Positions 8,205-18,072 of a stretch of DNA of 64,000 bases are shown one piece after another. The stretch is from JAKJGA01 sp029554345 (lineage in GTDB: Bacteria; Spirochaetota; UBA4802; JAFGJZ01). Positions within the stretch are counted from its first letter, which is position 1. Each line of letters starts with the position of its first letter. Below the pieces are notes generated by a model. That model was given only the letters and a program-made list of their open reading frames with translations, had not been told where the DNA came from and ran no database searches. The translations under genes were made by a program, and so were the position numbers. The DNA lies in the NCBI GenBank assembly GCA_035395685.1, contig DAOPBR010000005.1:24197-88196 (forward strand). The letters are read 5' to 3'.

Positions 8205-8789
8205 ATGAGCATGATCCCATTTGTAATCGAACAGACATCGCGCGGTGAAAGGTCATATGATATATATTCAAGGCTTTTAAAAGACAGAATCATATTTTTA
8301 GGTGAAGCGATCGATGACCATGTTGCGAATGTAATAATTGCACAGCTTCTCTTCCTTGAAGCTGAAGATCCATCGAAGGATATACACATGTATATCAATT
8401 CTCCAGGAGGAGTGGTAACTTCCGGGCTTGCGATTTATGATACAATGCAGCTTATAAAAGCAGATGTTGCAACTCTTTGTGTAGGTCAGGCTGCAAGTAT
8501 GGGAGCTTTTCTTCTTTGCGGCGGCGCAAAAGGAAAAAGAGCTGCCTTGCCGAATTCGAGGATAATGATACATCAGCCTTCAGGCGGATTCAGCGGACAG
8601 GCTTCCGATATCGAAATTCACGCGAGAGAAACCCTAAGCCTCAAAAAACGTCTGAATGAAATGATGGCGGCTAATACTGGAAAATCTCTAGAACAAATTG
8701 AAAAAGATTCGGATCGTGATAACTTTATGACATCACCTGCTGCCCTTGAGTATGGTCTTATTGATAAGATACTTGAGAAGCGGGCATAA
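8205..8789 (+). CDS. clpP: ATP-dependent Clp protease proteolytic subunit
   Basis: Serine protease that forms the double heptamer degradation chamber fed by ClpX or ClpC. It has 194 residues, the usual length. The triad is visible as Ser98 (GQAASMGAF), His123 (RIMIHQPSGG) and Asp172 (SDRDNFM). The start has a good AGGAG ribosome site. clpX follows 12 bp after the stop. Both partner unfoldases, ClpX here and ClpC at 26-28 kb, occur in the window. Confidence 0.97.
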   Translation: MSMIPFVIEQTSRGERSYDIYSRLLKDRIIFLGEAIDDHVANVIIAQLLFLEAEDPSKDIHMYINSPGGVVTSGLAIYDTMQLIKADVATLCVGQAASMGAFLLCGGAKGKRAALPNSRIMIHQPSGGFSGQASDIEIHARETLSLKKRLNEMMAANTGKSLEQIEKDSDRDNFMTSPAALEYGLIDKILEKRA

Positions 8790-8801
8790 TTGAGGAATAA
8801 A

Positions 8802-10067
8802 ATGGCAAAAAAAGAAGCTAAAAATCCTAAACAGCCTATGTGTTCTTTCTGCGGAAAACCGCAGGAGATGGTCAAAAAAATGATTGCCGGTCCAGGGGTT
8901 TTCATCTGCAACGAATGTATTTCCCTTTGCACGGAAATTGTCGAAGAAGAAGAATTTATGGGCGAAGAATCGCCTGAAAAATCAATTGCAGATATACCAA
9001 AACCGGCTGTTATTAAAAAATATCTTGATGAATATGTAGTAGGTCAGGATCACGCTAAAAAAGTCCTTTCTGTAGCTGTTTATAATCATTATAAAAGAAT
9101 ATTTTCGAATTCAAGACTTAAGAAGGGTGATGTTGAAATTGAAAAAAGCAATATACTCCTTATCGGACCTACAGGAACAGGTAAAACGCTTCTTGCTCAG
9201 ACGCTTGCTAAGCTTTTGAATGTTCCATTTGCTATAGCCGATGCGACAAGTCTTACCGAAGCAGGTTATGTCGGTGAAGACGTTGAAAATATTCTTCTCA
9301 GACTTATTCGTAACGCTGACAGCGATGTAAAACGTGCAGAAACCGGAATTATTTACATCGATGAAGTAGATAAGATTTCACGTAAATCAGAAAACCCTTC
9401 AATAACAAGGGACGTTTCCGGAGAAGGCGTTCAGCAGGCTCTTTTAAAGATTATTGAAGGGACTGTAGCGAATGTACCTCCTCAGGGCGGACGTAAACAT
9501 CCGCATCAGGATTATATTCAGATTGATACGCGTAATATTCTTTTTATCTGCGGCGGCGCTTTTGTAGGTCTTGATAAAATCGTGCAGAACAGAATATCCG
9601 TTAAATCAATCGGTTTCGGAGCTGATATCAAGACTAAGGAAGAACTTAAAAAATCCGATATAATGAAGCTTATTGAATCTGATGACCTTGTCAAATTCGG
9701 AGTCATTCCTGAGCTTATCGGAAGACTTCCGATGATTGATACACTTGAGGATCTTGACGAAGAAGCTTTTAAAATGATTCTTACACAGCCGAGAAACGCT
9801 CTAATCAAGCAGTATCAGAAAATATTTGCTCTTGAAGATGTTGAGCTTGAATTTACTCATGAAGCAGTATGCGAAATCGCAAAAATTGCCATAAAACGCG
9901 ATTGCGGTGCACGAGGGCTTAGAACCGTTCTTGAAAAGCTAATGCTTGATCTGATGTTCGAAGTTCCTTCAAAAAACAATGTTCAGAAAATCACCATAGA
10001 TGAAAAGGTTGTTTTGGGTGAAAAAAAACCCGAAATTAAACTGCGTAACAGGGAAAAAACCGCATAG
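8802..10067 (+). CDS. clpX: ATP-dependent Clp protease ATP-binding subunit ClpX
   Basis: AAA+ unfoldase that recognises tagged substrates and threads them into ClpP. The start at 8802 (MAKKEAKNPKQP) is preferred because the in-frame TTG at 8790 is part of the ribosome site TTGAGGAA. Residues: zinc-binding Cys14, Cys17, Cys36 and Cys39; Walker A GPTGTGKT; pore loop GYVGEDVE; Walker B IIYIDEVDKI; and the RDVSGEGVQQALLKIIEGT segment typical of ClpX. The length is 421 residues. It lies between clpP and lon, with lon starting 2 bp after the stop. Confidence 0.97.
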   Translation: MAKKEAKNPKQPMCSFCGKPQEMVKKMIAGPGVFICNECISLCTEIVEEEEFMGEESPEKSIADIPKPAVIKKYLDEYVVGQDHAKKVLSVAVYNHYKRIFSNSRLKKGDVEIEKSNILLIGPTGTGKTLLAQTLAKLLNVPFAIADATSLTEAGYVGEDVENILLRLIRNADSDVKRAETGIIYIDEVDKISRKSENPSITRDVSGEGVQQALLKIIEGTVANVPPQGGRKHPHQDYIQIDTRNILFICGGAFVGLDKIVQNRISVKSIGFGADIKTKEELKKSDIMKLIESDDLVKFGVIPELIGRLPMIDTLEDLDEEAFKMILTQPRNALIKQYQKIFALEDVELEFTHEAVCEIAKIAIKRDCGARGLRTVLEKLMLDLMFEVPSKNNVQKITIDEKVVLGEKKPEIKLRNREKTA

Positions 10068-10069
10068 TT

Positions 10070-12502
10070 ATGAAAAAAACAATCGATGATTCAAAGAAAT
10101 ATCCGTTATTGCCGCTGAGGGATGTTGTAATTTTCCCTCACATGGTAATTCCGCTGTTTGTCGGACGTGATATGTCAGTCAAGGCTCTTGACAATGCAAT
10201 GCAGAATGACCGTCTTATTGTTCTTATCACACAAACAGATCCTGATATTGCCGTACCGGAAATGAAGGATCTTCATAAAGTCGGAACAGTATGTGAAATT
10301 CTTCAGCTGCTTAAACTGCCTAACGGCACGATAAAAGTTCTGGTTGAAGGAATAGGAAGAGTCTACGTCGACGATTTGCAGGAAACAGAAGATAAATATT
10401 TTGAATCATCGGTTAAAATTTTTGAAAAACAGTACGATGTCGACGATTCTGTTTTTCAGTTGAAAGAAGAATTATTTATTGCTTTTGAAGAGTATATATC
10501 ACAAAACAAAAAAATTCCAAAAGAAGCTCTATCAAGTGTAAGAAACATTGAAGATCTTGCTCACATGACTGATGCCGTGTCATCTTATGTGTCGATGAGA
10601 GTTGAATTAAAACAGTCTCTACTTGAAACTGCAAATCCGGCGGAGCGCATTCCTTTACTGATTAAATATATTAAGGGCGAATCAGAAGTTCTTGAACTTG
10701 AGAAAAAGATACATTCTCAGGTTCGACGCCACATGGAGAAAACTCAGAAAGATTATTATCTTAACGAACAGATGAAGATAATAAAAAAAGAACTTAATGA
10801 CGGTGAAGAACCTGCTGATGAAGCTGAAGAACTTACAAAATCCGTTGAAAAATCACAGATGTCTGAAGAAGCTAAAGAGAAAGCTTTTAAAGAAATTAAG
10901 CGTTTATCTAAAATGCCTCCTCTTTCAAGCGAATCTGCCGTAGTCAGAAGTTATATCGAATGGTTAAGGGATCTTCCTTGGCAGGAAAAAACCAGAGACA
11001 ATAAAAGTGTAGAACATGCTAAAAACGTACTTGATGAAGATCATTTTGGTCTTGATGAAGTTAAGGAAAGAATCATTGAATTCATAGCGGTTAAACATCT
11101 TTCGAATAAAATCAAAGGTCCGATATTATGCTTTGTAGGTCCTCCGGGAGTCGGCAAAACATCACTCGGTATGAGTGTTGCCCGAGCTTTGAACAGAAAA
11201 TTTGTACGAATTGCCCTTGGAGGAGTAAGAGATGAAGCCGAGATTCGCGGACATCGCAGAACTTATGTCGGTTCTCTTCCTGGGAAAATTATTCAGGCTA
11301 TGAAAAAATCGGGTAAATCTAATCCCGTAATTCTTCTCGATGAAATTGACAAAATGTCCACTGATTTCAGAGGAGATCCGTCAAGTGCACTGCTTGAAGT
11401 TCTTGACCCTGAACAGAACTCAACTTTTCAGGATCATTATATCGAAATTCCTTTTGACCTTTCCCAAGTTCTTTTTATAACAACTGCAAATGTGGCGCAT
11501 CAGATTCCTTTGCCTTTGTTAGATCGAATGGAAATAATTGAAATAGGCAGTTATACTGAAATTGAAAAACTTAATATTGCAAAAAAATATCTTCTTCCTA
11601 AGCAGATGAAAGAGAACGGCATAAACGAATCTAATCTTTTGATTTCAGACGATATGATATATTATCTTGTACGTCACTATACCCGTGAAGCAGGCGTAAG
11701 AAGCCTTGAAAGAACAATCGGGAAAGTATGCCGAAAACTAGCGTGTGAACTAGTTGAAAATATAAAGGAAGAAGAAAGATCATCTTTTGTTAAAGAAATA
11801 ACACCTGAAGTTCTGAAAAATTATCTTGGTGCAGTAAAATATAAGGATAATGAAAAAGAAAAACAGAACGAGGTCGGACTTGCTAACGGACTTGCGTGGA
11901 CAAGCGTCGGCGGAGATGTTATGCCTATCGAAGCTTCTCTTGTAAAAGGGAAGGGCAGTCTTATGTTAACAGGAAAACTCGGCGAGGTTATGCAGGAAAG
12001 CGCGCAGGCAGCATTTACTTATGTCAGGTCGAATCTACATAATTTCAATATCAATCCGGATCTTACCACTGAATATGATCTTCATCTTCATGTTCCTGAA
12101 GGCGCCATTCCAAAAGACGGTCCTTCTGCCGGAATAACCATGGGTGTTGTCATTGCTTCGCTTTTATCAAAAATTCCGGTAAAATGCAATGTCGCCATGA
12201 CAGGCGAAATAACATTACGCGGAAAAGTTCTTCCAATCGGAGGATTGAAGGAAAAAGTAATAGCGGCGCACAGACTTGGAATTACAGAAGTTATAATACC
12301 GAAAGATAATGAATCTGATATTGAGAAAATACCTGAAAGCGTAAGAGAAAAAATTACTTTCCATCCGGTAAAAAAGATGGAAGAGGTTTTGTTTCTTGCT
12401 CTTGAATCGCCTGAAAAACTCATGAAAAACGATTCTGATAATCAGGAATTTGTATCACCAACATCAAAAGATAGCGGCGGGGAAAAAACAATTCATGGTT
12501 AA
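10070..12502 (+). CDS. lon: Lon endopeptidase La
   Basis: ATP-dependent protease for misfolded and regulatory proteins. The 810 residues contain an N-terminal substrate-binding LON domain (PLLPLRDVVIFPHMVIPLFV), a coiled coil, the AAA+ module with GPPGVGKTS and ILLDEIDKM, and the C-terminal protease domain with catalytic Ser in PKDGPSAGITM and Lys in LRGKVLPIGGLKEKV. The start lies 2 bp after clpX, indicating co-transcription. The 3' end overlaps the convergent methyltransferase gene by 4 bp. Confidence 0.97.
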   Translation: MKKTIDDSKKYPLLPLRDVVIFPHMVIPLFVGRDMSVKALDNAMQNDRLIVLITQTDPDIAVPEMKDLHKVGTVCEILQLLKLPNGTIKVLVEGIGRVYVDDLQETEDKYFESSVKIFEKQYDVDDSVFQLKEELFIAFEEYISQNKKIPKEALSSVRNIEDLAHMTDAVSSYVSMRVELKQSLLETANPAERIPLLIKYIKGESEVLELEKKIHSQVRRHMEKTQKDYYLNEQMKIIKKELNDGEEPADEAEELTKSVEKSQMSEEAKEKAFKEIKRLSKMPPLSSESAVVRSYIEWLRDLPWQEKTRDNKSVEHAKNVLDEDHFGLDEVKERIIEFIAVKHLSNKIKGPILCFVGPPGVGKTSLGMSVARALNRKFVRIALGGVRDEAEIRGHRRTYVGSLPGKIIQAMKKSGKSNPVILLDEIDKMSTDFRGDPSSALLEVLDPEQNSTFQDHYIEIPFDLSQVLFITTANVAHQIPLPLLDRMEIIEIGSYTEIEKLNIAKKYLLPKQMKENGINESNLLISDDMIYYLVRHYTREAGVRSLERTIGKVCRKLACELVENIKEEERSSFVKEITPEVLKNYLGAVKYKDNEKEKQNEVGLANGLAWTSVGGDVMPIEASLVKGKGSLMLTGKLGEVMQESAQAAFTYVRSNLHNFNINPDLTTEYDLHLHVPEGAIPKDGPSAGITMGVVIASLLSKIPVKCNVAMTGEITLRGKVLPIGGLKEKVIAAHRLGITEVIIPKDNESDIEKIPESVREKITFHPVKKMEEVLFLALESPEKLMKNDSDNQEFVSPTSKDSGGEKTIHG

Positions 12503-13248
12503 ATTTTTTCGAGGACATAAACAATTCTGTTTGAATTGCTTTTGACCTTTTCTTTTTGAGTGCTTGAAAATTTGTCTATGATTTTGAAACCGTTTTCTTT
12601 TGTGATATCATCAAATTCGCCGGTTCGATATGCACGCATTGTATGAGAGTCTGTTAGTTGTTTAACATCGGTTCCTCCGCTGATTTCATAGCGGTAGTCA
12701 ACCTGAACGGTTACAACATCAGAGTCATTTATAACATTAAATCCTCTTTCTCTTTTAATTTTTTTCCCTGAAGCGATTGTAGTCGAAACATGACTTATTT
12801 CTTTTTTTCTGATTAAAAGGACAGGTTCCGCACTCCATATTTCAAAAATTGCAATTCCGTTTTTTTTAAGAGCGTTTCTTGTATTCCAGAGAGCCAAATT
12901 AATTTCATTGTTATCCAAAAGATAATCCATCGAACCGAAAAGACTGATTGCACAGTCGTATTTTTCAAAATACTCAAATTTTTTCATATCAGAAACTATA
13001 AATTCTATTCCGCCGTATCTCTTTTTAGCAATTCGGATCATGTCGTCACTGGAATCAATCCCTGTGCATTTTACCGCCTCACGGCTCAATAGATTGCAAT
13101 GCTCACCTGTTCCGCATCCAATATCAAGGAGATAAACAGGTATCTTGTTGGGAAGGTAATTTCTGATAAAAAAAACGTCATTAGCTATATTTCTTCCGTT
13201 ATTTTCTATAAAGTAATAGTATTCAGCCAGTTCGGAATATAGTTTCAT
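12499..13248 (-). CDS. Class I SAM-dependent methyltransferase
   Basis: A 249-residue cytoplasmic protein with the Rossmann methyltransferase core: motif I LLDIGCGTGEHCNLLS (about residues 41-56), motif II acidic residue in CTGIDSSDDM, motif III FIVSDMKKFEY, and the CAISLFGSMDYLL strand, followed by ALKKNGIAIFEI. The substrate cannot be told. It belongs to the broad group of small-molecule or protein methyltransferases (Methyltransf_25-like). Its ATG overlaps the ptsI stop (TAATG), so the two are likely one operon. Confidence 0.85.
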   Translation of the reverse strand: MKLYSELAEYYYFIENNGRNIANDVFFIRNYLPNKIPVYLLDIGCGTGEHCNLLSREAVKCTGIDSSDDMIRIAKKRYGGIEFIVSDMKKFEYFEKYDCAISLFGSMDYLLDNNEINLALWNTRNALKKNGIAIFEIWSAEPVLLIRKKEISHVSTTIASGKKIKRERGFNVINDSDVVTVQVDYRYEISGGTDVKQLTDSHTMRAYRTGEFDDITKENGFKIIDKFSSTQKEKVKSNSNRIVYVLEKI

Positions 13249-14993
13249 TACATTATAACAAAATTAAATTTATTTTTAAGATAATCTTTGAGATATCTTT
13301 CTGATTCATGAGTTTTTTCAATACTGAATAAATCGGTAGCAATTTGCTCGCATTCAGCAATGGTAACATTTCTGATTATCTGACGTATGTGATTCATAAA
13401 TGAGGCACTCATTGAAAGCTCTCTAAATCCAAGTCCAAGAAGAAGCATGGTATATTTCGGTTCACCAGCAATTTCTCCGCATATTGAAATTGAAGTATTT
13501 GTAACCTTTGCAATCTCAACAACACGTTTAAGCATTCGCAAAACAGAAAGATCAAGAGGATTATATAAGTAGGCTATTTTTTCTCCGATCCGGTCAACAG
13601 CCAAGGTATACTGAATCAGGTCATTCGTACCAACAGAAAAGAAATCAACATGTTTTGCTAGTATATCTGCAGTTATTATCGCAGCAGGAACTTCCATCAT
13701 TATTCCGAATTTTATATTTTCATCAAAGGAATGACCTTCTGTTCTAAGTTCATGTTTAACTTCTTCCAAAATTTCTTTGACGCTGTAAATTTCGTTTACC
13801 GTAGAAATCATTGGAATCATCAGTTTTACATTTCCAAAACTGCTTGCTCTCATAATTGCGCGAAGTTGAGTTTTGAAAATAGGGATGTTTGCAAGCGAAA
13901 ATCTGACGGCACGGCATCCAAGAAAAGGATTTCTTTCGACATATTCCTTGTTAAAAGAAAATATTTTATCACCGCCTACATCTATTGTTCTGATTGTCAC
14001 CGAAGCTGGTTTAAAATATTCAATAACTCTTACATATTCTCTAAATTGTTTTTCCTCATCAGGAAGATTTGAACCGATAAAAAGAAATTCAGATCTGAAA
14101 AGACCTATACCAGAAGCACCTTTTTCTTTCATAATCCGCATTTCTTCAGGCAATTCAATATTTCCATTAAGAATTATGCGGGTTCCGTCTTTTGTTACTG
14201 AAGGCTGATATGTTAATTTTGAGAGTTCTTTTTCTAGAATAAGAAGTTTCTGCTGATGATCAATATAATCCTGAATTTCTTCATCAGTTGGATTTATCAA
14301 CACCTTTCCATGAACACCATCAACAATAACCTTATCACCGTCTTTGATTTTGCTTGTACCGTGAACTGTTCCGACTATTGCCGGAATTTCAAGTGCTCTT
14401 GCGAGTATCGCCGTATGAGAAGTTCTTCCCCCGGAATTCGTCACAAAGGCAAGTACATTATCTTTATTCATGGAAGCAGTATCAGAAGGGGTCAATTCAG
14501 CGGCAAAAACGATTACCTCATCTTTTAAATCTGCAAGAGATTCGAACTCAACTTTCTGTAGGTTTCCGATAAGACGCTTATGAATATCTGAAATATCAAG
14601 AATACGCTCGCGCATATAATCATCTTCAATTGAATCAAGAGACTGTATAAGCTGAAGAGATATATCGTTTAGAACCCATTCTATATTACGTTTTTCTTTT
14701 TGTAATACTTCAATTGCTTTCTTTACTATCTGAGGATCTTCAAGAACCATCAAATGCGAAGTAAATATATCTGCCATTTCATCAGAAAGAGAGGAGGCGA
14801 CCTGCTGCTGAATTTCCTTTATTTCCTGTTTTGTTTTTGATACAGCAACATTCAGTCTTGATATTTGCTGTTCAACTTCTGAATCGGAAATTGAATATTT
14901 CGGTATTACAATCCGGGCGCCCTTATATAAATAAGCCGTGCCTATTCTAATTCCAGGGGAAGCAACAATACCGTTTAAAATTTCTCTTGCCAT
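13248..14993 (-). CDS. ptsI: Phosphoenolpyruvate-protein phosphotransferase (PTS enzyme I)
   Basis: Takes phosphate from PEP and passes it to HPr, the entry step of the PTS. The start is the ATG at 14993 (MAREILNGIVASPGI) rather than the GTG one codon earlier; 581 residues, normal. The phospho-histidine is in GGRTSHTAI (near residue 190). The PEP-binding domain has GASGIGLFRSEFLF, SVGTNDLIQYTLAVDR and the catalytic Cys in SICGEIAGE. No HPr gene or sugar permease is nearby. The only other PTS protein seen is the EIIA-zinc ribbon fusion at 24.3 kb, so a regulatory rather than transport PTS is possible (inference). Confidence 0.95.
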   Translation of the reverse strand: MAREILNGIVASPGIRIGTAYLYKGARIVIPKYSISDSEVEQQISRLNVAVSKTKQEIKEIQQQVASSLSDEMADIFTSHLMVLEDPQIVKKAIEVLQKEKRNIEWVLNDISLQLIQSLDSIEDDYMRERILDISDIHKRLIGNLQKVEFESLADLKDEVIVFAAELTPSDTASMNKDNVLAFVTNSGGRTSHTAILARALEIPAIVGTVHGTSKIKDGDKVIVDGVHGKVLINPTDEEIQDYIDHQQKLLILEKELSKLTYQPSVTKDGTRIILNGNIELPEEMRIMKEKGASGIGLFRSEFLFIGSNLPDEEKQFREYVRVIEYFKPASVTIRTIDVGGDKIFSFNKEYVERNPFLGCRAVRFSLANIPIFKTQLRAIMRASSFGNVKLMIPMISTVNEIYSVKEILEEVKHELRTEGHSFDENIKFGIMMEVPAAIITADILAKHVDFFSVGTNDLIQYTLAVDRIGEKIAYLYNPLDLSVLRMLKRVVEIAKVTNTSISICGEIAGEPKYTMLLLGLGFRELSMSASFMNHIRQIIRNVTIAECEQIATDLFSIEKTHESERYLKDYLKNKFNFVIM

Positions 14994-15045
14994 CACACTA
15001 CCTGATAAAATGAAAGTAAAACACGACTATTAAGGTATACGTCTT

Positions 15046-15074
15046 ATTATATTATCAGCAAAACGCTTTGTCAA
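15046..15074 (-). promoter_or_regulatory. Strong putative ptsI promoter
   Basis: On the minus strand TTGACA (15074-15069), a 17-bp spacer and TATAAT (15051-15046) match the vegetative consensus fully. They lie about 50 bp upstream of the ptsI start. Confidence 0.75.
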
Positions 15075-15109
15075 GTGCAATGAAGACATTATAATAAATA
15101 AATGATTCA

Positions 15110-16156
15110 TCAAGGAAAAGTACCTGGAACCATAATTCCTGCAGTTTCATCAAAACCAAGCATTATGTTTGCATTCTGAACTGCGTTTCCGGATTGGCCT
15201 TTCATCAAATTGTCAATTATGCTTGTAACTAGAATTTTCCCTGTTCTTTCATCATAAAGAGGTCTGATAACACAGAAATTTGATCCTCTGACATCTGAAA
15301 GATTAGGAGATTTTGAAGTTACTCTAACAAAAGGTGATTTTTTATAGTATTCAGCAAATGCCGAAACAAGATCATCTGAAGTTACTTTTGAAGACGGATC
15401 CGCATATACATTTGAAAGAATTCCTCTTGATATCGGAACAACCTGGGGTATAAAAAAAAGCTTATGACCGTCGTTCTTAATATTTATCATATTTTCAACT
15501 TCAACTAAATGCTGGTGTCTGCCTTCACGGTATGTATTAACGTTTTCGTGCCGTTGAGGATAAAAATTTGCTGCACCGGGATTTTTTCCGGCACCAGAAA
15601 CCCCTGACTTGCTGTCTGCAACAAGAGTACCTTTTTTTATCAGACCAAGCTCGGTTAATGGAATAGAAGCAAGAATCATTGATATCGCAAAACAGCCGGG
15701 ATTTCCTACAATTTTTGAATTTCTAATTTTTTCACGATTAAGTTCAGGTAAACCATAGACTGAATGCTTAAGCAATTCAGGTGACTTATGTTCGGGAATC
15801 ATTGATTTGTTTTCAGCATAAATTTTATATTCCTCAACAGTATTGAATCTAAAGTCGCCGCTGAAATCAACAACAGGAATATTTCTTTCAAAAAAAGGTT
15901 TAATAATTTCCATTCCTGCCTGATCAGGAGTTGAAAAAAAAGCTATATCAATTGAATTATAGTCAATTTCTGAAAGATCTTTTACTTCATTATCATAGAA
16001 TCCGGTTAAACTTGGGAAAATATCATTTATTCTTATTCCGGTTTCTTTTCTGGCAAAAAGCTGAGTAGCTTCCAGTTCAGGGTGACGTGTTAAAATTTCA
16101 AGTAGACCGAGACCGCCAAAACCTGTAGCACCGACTATTGCGCATTTCTTCTTCAT
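15110..16156 (-). CDS. argC: N-acetyl-gamma-glutamyl-phosphate reductase
   Basis: NADPH-dependent third step of arginine synthesis. The start at 16156 (MKKKCAIVGATGFGGLGLLE) is preferred over an earlier in-frame Met because AGAGG lies just upstream and the nucleotide-binding GATGFGG begins where expected; 348 residues. The catalytic Cys is in GNPGCFAISM, and DSKSGVSGAGKNP is a family signature. It stands apart from argD-argF-argG at 49-52 kb, so the arginine pathway is split in this chromosome. Confidence 0.95.
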   Translation of the reverse strand: MKKKCAIVGATGFGGLGLLEILTRHPELEATQLFARKETGIRINDIFPSLTGFYDNEVKDLSEIDYNSIDIAFFSTPDQAGMEIIKPFFERNIPVVDFSGDFRFNTVEEYKIYAENKSMIPEHKSPELLKHSVYGLPELNREKIRNSKIVGNPGCFAISMILASIPLTELGLIKKGTLVADSKSGVSGAGKNPGAANFYPQRHENVNTYREGRHQHLVEVENMINIKNDGHKLFFIPQVVPISRGILSNVYADPSSKVTSDDLVSAFAEYYKKSPFVRVTSKSPNLSDVRGSNFCVIRPLYDERTGKILVTSIIDNLMKGQSGNAVQNANIMLGFDETAGIMVPGTFP

Positions 16157-16299
16157 GAAAACCTCTATAATAAACACAAGAATCATTTAAACCAATAATA
16201 TTATCAGTCATATTTGGCAAATAAAAAAAGATTATGCCTGACTTCGAGATAAACTGTTATATGATATTACTTCCGATAATATATATTATGTCTCATAAG

Positions 16300-16305
16300 A
16301 TTATA
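16300..16305 (-). promoter_or_regulatory. Possible -10 element upstream of argC
   Basis: TATAAT on the minus strand, preceded by TG at the extended -10 distance, about 145 bp upstream of argC. No good -35 is seen. The 16157-16348 intergenic stretch otherwise holds only AT-rich sequence. Confidence 0.3.
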
Positions 16306-16348
16306 CAAGCATACAATATCTATTGCCACTGCATACTTGTTTAACGAT

Positions 16349-16810
16349 TTATTCCGACTCTCCCAAATATTTTGCTGAAAAAGATCCAGATATGGTTAAT
16401 TTTTTGTCTTTAAATTTCCCCGTTACGGGTTTAAACTTAACAGTGTCAGTCAGGATTATCGTTATGTTATCTCCAATTTTGACAGGTTCTTTATCAAGTT
16501 TCATTCTAATTCCCAATTGGCGGTAATTGTCAGCTATTACAGATGATGCCATTGAGTCTGAATCAGAAAGTATTGTGATGGACAATTCGTTTTCAGGTGT
16601 TTCTCTGAAAATATTTCGTATTTCCTGCTCTGATACTAGATTATGATTAAGAAGTATAATTCTATACCCGTCATTATGCTTGATGCAATAACGATAAGGA
16701 AGATCAATTTTAACTCCATCGAGTTCAATAGTACCGGATGAATTAGAAATTTCTGTGCATGCTGCCAAAAAAAATAATGCTGCAACCAGTATTGATGCTA
16801 TTCTTTTCAT
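16349..16810 (-). CDS. Hypothetical lipoprotein
   Basis: A 153-residue protein with a lipoprotein signal (hydrophobic segment then LAACTE, lipid-anchored Cys at residue 18). I recognise no domain in the rest, which has alternating strands and ends charged. It is a single gene facing away from the 17017 gene. It probably sits in the inner or outer membrane, facing the periplasm. Confidence 0.7.
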   Translation of the reverse strand: MKRIASILVAALFFLAACTEISNSSGTIELDGVKIDLPYRYCIKHNDGYRIILLNHNLVSEQEIRNIFRETPENELSITILSDSDSMASSVIADNYRQLGIRMKLDKEPVKIGDNITIILTDTVKFKPVTGKFKDKKLTISGSFSAKYLGESE

Positions 16811-17016
16811 TTAATTTTCTCCTATATTGGTAAATTATCTAAAAAACAAAGAAATTTCGTCAAGACAATATACATATTTGTTTACAACAATACTTTATTC
16901 ATGAAAACATTGCTAAAATAATTTATATCTTCACAAAAGATATCTTTTGCTTGTCAAATAATGCCGATATTTTAAACAGTTCATGCACCCAGCTTAATTA
17001 TTAGAAAAGGTTCAAA

Positions 17017-17991
17017 ATGAAAAAGATTATTGTAATTGCGTTTTCTTTGGTTTCTGTATTGGCTGTTGCCGCAGCAGTTGCCAATAAAAAAATTTCATCA
17101 GATGCTGATAAAAAAAATGATGTCAAACAAGATGTTAAAGCCGAATCAAAAGCTTATGTTTTTCCTGATTTTTACAGAGGAATTTATCTGACTCAGCCGT
17201 CAGGGAAAAATCCTGAAAAACTTGCCCGTTTCATAGAAATGGCAAAAAAATCCAACATCAATACACTCGTTATCGATGTTCAGCCGGCTCCGGGAAATAA
17301 ATGCGCGACTCCAGCCGAGAATGTTAAAATGATACTTGACGCCGGTCTTCACCCTATTGCCCGCGTTGTCTGCTTTCAGGATGGATTAACCGTATATCCG
17401 GTTTCAAAGGAAAAGCTTGAATCAATTTATGCAGTAAGTGAGAACGCTGCAAAAAACGGGTTTAGGGAAATTCAGCTTGATTACATCAGATTTGAGGATT
17501 CCTCAAAGTTAAAACATCTCACTTTGGAACAGAGATATTCTTTCGTAGAAACTCTCATTTCAACAACAAAAGAAAGAGTAAAATCTTACAATGTACGTGT
17601 TGCCGCAGATGTTTTTGGAAGAATTCCTCTAAATGTTAATGATATAATCGGACAGCGAATGGAATCAATGGACAAAGTTGCCGATGTAATTTGTCCGATG
17701 GCGTATCCTTCGCATTATACATGGAGCCAGAAAATGATGAAGGATCCTTATTATACCGTTTATACAACTTCAGTCAGAGCAAAAGAACGAGTTTCTAATG
17801 CTCATATTGTTCCGTATATTCAGGCTTTCAAAATGAAAGTTAAAACAAGCGGTCTTTCGTTCCAAAAATATCAGGAAGAACAGATAAAAGCGGTTCATGA
17901 CGCGAAAGTCGGCGGTTATATTTTCTGGAATGCTGCACAGGAATATGCTACTACTTTTCAGGCTCTGCAGAACTATTATAATATAAAATAA
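17017..17991 (+). CDS. Secreted DUF4015-type putative glycoside hydrolase
   Basis: 324 residues with an N-terminal membrane/signal segment (KKIIVIAFSLVSVLAVAAAV). The remainder resembles the DUF4015 family of TIM-barrel putative glycosidases: FYRGIYLTQPSGKNP, then TLVIDVQPAPG, NGFREIQLDYIRFED (with the conserved Q-D-Y-I-R-F), VAADVFGRIP and DVICPMAYPSHY. Asp residues in LDYIRF and AADVFG are candidate catalytic positions. Substrate unknown; cell-surface or periplasmic glycans are plausible. It stands alone and is followed by a hairpin terminator. Confidence 0.8.
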   Translation: MKKIIVIAFSLVSVLAVAAAVANKKISSDADKKNDVKQDVKAESKAYVFPDFYRGIYLTQPSGKNPEKLARFIEMAKKSNINTLVIDVQPAPGNKCATPAENVKMILDAGLHPIARVVCFQDGLTVYPVSKEKLESIYAVSENAAKNGFREIQLDYIRFEDSSKLKHLTLEQRYSFVETLISTTKERVKSYNVRVAADVFGRIPLNVNDIIGQRMESMDKVADVICPMAYPSHYTWSQKMMKDPYYTVYTTSVRAKERVSNAHIVPYIQAFKMKVKTSGLSFQKYQEEQIKAVHDAKVGGYIFWNAAQEYATTFQALQNYYNIK

Positions 17992-18002
17992 ATAAATCAA
18001 AG

Positions 18003-18034
18003 AAAGGCAGCTGCTTAAATCAGACTGCCTTTTG
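18003..18034. terminator. Hairpin between convergent genes
   Basis: AAAGGCAG (18003-18010) and CTGCCTTT (18025-18032) with a 14-base loop, ending in T. It follows the DUF4015 gene and could also act for the convergent lipid kinase gene, because A lies on the other side. Confidence 0.6.
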
Positions 18035-18072
18035 AGAAATATTCTATTATAATAAAATTAATTTTAAATCCG